A program made the translations under genes and the position numbers. Under the pieces are notes generated by a model. The model was not told the DNA's origin and did no database searches. It saw only the letters and a list, made by a program, of their open reading frames with translations. Shown in pieces: positions 14,498 to 15,802 of a DNA stretch of 15,802 nt. Each line of letters opens with the position of its first letter. The first letter of the stretch is position 1. Source of the DNA: Dehalococcoidia bacterium UBA3254 (GTDB taxonomy: Bacteria > Chloroflexota > Dehalococcoidia > Dehalococcoidales > UBA3254); NCBI GenBank assembly GCA_002362735.1, contig DEUU01000411.1, forward strand, positions 1 through 15,802. Reading direction: 5' to 3'.

Positions 14498-15625
14498 TCA
14501 GGACCCCAGAATGTCGTTTACTATCATACTAACATACCTGGCAATGGCGGGAGAAGCGGTAACACCCGGTGTTTCAATACCGACCAGATTGATCAGTCCG
14601 GGCAGTCCCCGGTCCTGTTCATGCCTGACGATAAATTCTTTAAAATTATCCGTTGAAAGATAGAGCCGGGGCATAATACCGCTTGATTCGGGCTCAATAT
14701 CTTCATATCCCACACCGGAGAAAAGGCGATTTACTCCCTCATAAAATAAATGTTTCCGAGAATTATCAATAGAGTAATCTATCTTATCGACCGGATAGAA
14801 GTCCGGTCCCAGGCGGACCCGACGGTCGACATCAAAAACGTTGTGCAGTCCCATCAACCTGTCCGGCCGGGCAATGGGATAGACAAGCCTGCGGTCCATT
14901 TTCTTAGCCCATTGGGAGGCGATAGAATAATATTCGCCTTTTAAATAGATTTGCTTGTAGCCTTCTTTAACCGTATCTATCCCTGCCATCGCAGCTATTT
15001 GGTCGCTGTACAGTCCGGCGCAGTTAATAACAACCCGAGTTTGAAGGTGAGAAATCCCTTCGGCAGCCCTAAGCTCAACCCAGTATCCTTCAGCTAATTT
15101 CTCGATAGCGGTGACTTCAGACCTGCACATCAATTGAGCCCCTTTTATTCTGGCCAGCCCCAGATAACACTGCATCAAGCTGTATATATCCACCACACCG
15201 GCTTCAGGAAGCAAAATCCCAACCTCGGCTTTTACATCCGGCTCTAACTCATTTATCTCACGCCGTGAAAGCCATTGCATCCGGACGCCATCTTCCCGGC
15301 GCTGGTAAACCTTTTCGAGAAGGGCCATATCCACACTATCCACCCCAATAATAACCTTTCCGCATTTGATATGAGCAATCCCATACTCCCGGCATATCTC
15401 ATACATCAGAGAATTTCCTTCCAGGCAGAAACGGGCATTAGCAGAACCTCCCGAACTGAGTACGCTGGTGTGGATAGTGCCGCTGTTCCGACTGCTGGTT
15501 TCAAGCCCGAAGGAGTCATTCTTTTCCAGAATAAAAACGTTCCTGTTTTCATCAGCAACCCGGGAGGCGATGGCCAGGCCGATCAAGCCGGCGCCGATAA
15601 TCACAACGTCTATGTCACAGGTCAT
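14498..15625 (-). CDS. FAD-dependent 2-hydroxyacid oxidoreductase, LhgO-like (DAO family)
   Basis: A 375-residue flavoprotein of the D-amino-acid-oxidase fold. VVIIGAGLIG (7-16) is the dinucleotide-binding GxGxxG, E34 would bind the adenosine ribose, ETSSRNSGTIH (42-52) matches the NSGxIH region of L-2-hydroxyglutarate oxidase/dehydrogenase LhgO, VVINCAGLYSDQIA marks the middle FAD contact, and the C-terminal VGIETPGVTASPAIARYV closes the FAD site. Start: the frame can begin with TTG at 15670, but that has no ribosome-binding site and would place the start upstream of a TATAAT -10. The ATG at 15625, with TGGAG upstream, fits better. Expected reaction: oxidation of a 2-hydroxyacid to the 2-oxoacid, passing electrons to quinone or oxygen. 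The TPP enzyme downstream could then act on the 2-oxoacid. Substrate is not certain; glycerol-3-phosphate- or amino-acid-type relatives are alternatives. Confidence 0.86.
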   Translation of the reverse strand: MTCDIDVVIIGAGLIGLAIASRVADENRNVFILEKNDSFGLETSSRNSGTIHTSVLSSGGSANARFCLEGNSLMYEICREYGIAHIKCGKVIIGVDSVDMALLEKVYQRREDGVRMQWLSRREINELEPDVKAEVGILLPEAGVVDIYSLMQCYLGLARIKGAQLMCRSEVTAIEKLAEGYWVELRAAEGISHLQTRVVINCAGLYSDQIAAMAGIDTVKEGYKQIYLKGEYYSIASQWAKKMDRRLVYPIARPDRLMGLHNVFDVDRRVRLGPDFYPVDKIDYSIDNSRKHLFYEGVNRLFSGVGYEDIEPESSGIMPRLYLSTDNFKEFIVRHEQDRGLPGLINLVGIETPGVTASPAIARYVSMIVNDILGS

Positions 15626-15655
15626 AATGTTAAAATCTCCAATTAGCTTTAAAAT

Positions 15656-15661
15656 ATTATA
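15656..15661 (-). promoter_or_regulatory. Candidate -10 of the LhgO-like/TPP-enzyme unit
   Basis: The minus strand reads a perfect TATAAT within CGCTATAATATT, about 31 bases upstream of the ATG at 15625. No good -35 is seen at 16-18 bases (ATGATT or similar), so the promoter may be weak or activator-dependent. Confidence 0.45.
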
Positions 15662-15697
15662 GCGGGTCAATTTAGATAAATCATTTTTAACTTGCTC

Positions 15698-15726
15698 TTT
15701 ACAAGGATTATTATTGCAGGTAAAAT
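15698..15726 (+). promoter_or_regulatory. Sigma70-type promoter of the tRNA-Gly gene
   Basis: TTTACA (15698-15703), a 17-base spacer and TAAAAT (15721-15726) make a near-consensus promoter. Transcription would start near 15733, about 6 bases before the mature tRNA 5' end. It points away from the LhgO-like gene. Confidence 0.7.
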
Positions 15727-15738
15727 GAAATTATTCAC

Positions 15739-15802
15739 GCGGGAGTAGTGCAGTGGTAGCACGTCTCCTTCCCAAGGAGAAAGTCGCGAGTTCGAATCTC
15801 GT
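15739..15802 (+). tRNA. tRNA-Gly (anticodon CCC), 3' end cut by window edge
   Basis: Acceptor 5' strand GCGGGAG (15739-15745), D arm GTGC-AGTGGTA-GCAC (15748-15762), anticodon stem TCTCC/GGAGA (15764-15768 and 15776-15780) with loop TTCCCAA giving anticodon CCC (15771-15773), short variable loop, and T arm GCGAG-TTCGAAT-CTCGT (15786-15802, one G-T pair). The acceptor 3' strand lies beyond the window. CCC reads GGG glycine codons. Confidence 0.93.

Noticed and set aside
15626..15670. TTG start extending the LhgO-like protein by 15 residues
   Set aside because: No ribosome-binding site precedes it, a TATAAT -10 lies inside the extension, and the FAD-binding strand begins right after the ATG at 15625.

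Overview
This looks like a stretch of chromosome from an anaerobic or facultative bacterium of medium GC content. The signs of a bacterium are a lipobox lipoprotein with eight haem-binding motifs, strong Shine-Dalgarno sites, TTTACA/TAAAAT and TTGACA-type promoters, and an intrinsic terminator. Gene content (HDVD-type polysaccharide deacetylases, a DUF354-like glycosyltransferase, an NTF2-like protein with a coiled coil, an LhgO-like oxidoreductase next to a TPP enzyme) and palindromic repeats in both intergenic and coding DNA are reminiscent of Chloroflexota (Dehalococcoidia-like) or Desulfobacterota. The phylum is a low-confidence inference, because no rRNA or other marker gene is present.

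Region 1 (bases 1-9931, all minus strand) is a tightly packed surface-polysaccharide operon of at least nine genes, read right to left. They are a hexapeptide-repeat N-acetyltransferase, a nucleotide-sugar 6-dehydrogenase, a Gfo/Idh/MocA sugar 3-dehydrogenase, a GT2 glycosyltransferase, a small HDVD-type deacetylase, a DUF354-like glycosyltransferase, a large HDVD-type deacetylase, a FemAB/GNAT-like transferase, and a large GT-C-like membrane protein that runs off the left edge. The first three fit the synthesis of a UDP-2,3-diacetamido-2,3-dideoxy-uronic acid type sugar, although the aminotransferase step is not in the window. The rest would assemble and modify a glycan. Two deacetylases followed by a FemAB-like transferase suggest exposure and possible acylation of sugar amines.

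Region 2 (9932-11058) is a 363-base divergent intergenic stretch with a good extended -10 promoter. It drives a single plus-strand gene for an NTF2/SnoaL-like protein with an N-terminal leucine-zipper-like coiled coil, followed by a clean bidirectional intrinsic terminator.

Region 3 (11059-12857) holds a minus-strand octahaem c-type cytochrome lipoprotein. Its ribosome-binding site lies inside an inverted repeat. Upstream is a cluster of two perfect or near-perfect palindromes (repeat elements) and a bipartite terminator-like hairpin.

Region 4 (12858-15670) is a two-gene minus-strand unit: an LhgO-like FAD-dependent 2-hydroxyacid oxidoreductase, then an acetolactate synthase/benzoylformate decarboxylase-like TPP enzyme. 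Together they suggest oxidation of a 2-hydroxyacid followed by decarboxylation or carboligation of the 2-oxoacid.

The right edge carries a plus-strand tRNA-Gly(CCC) with its own promoter, cut off before its 3' acceptor strand. No CRISPR array, transposase, integrase, rRNA or obvious defence system was seen.
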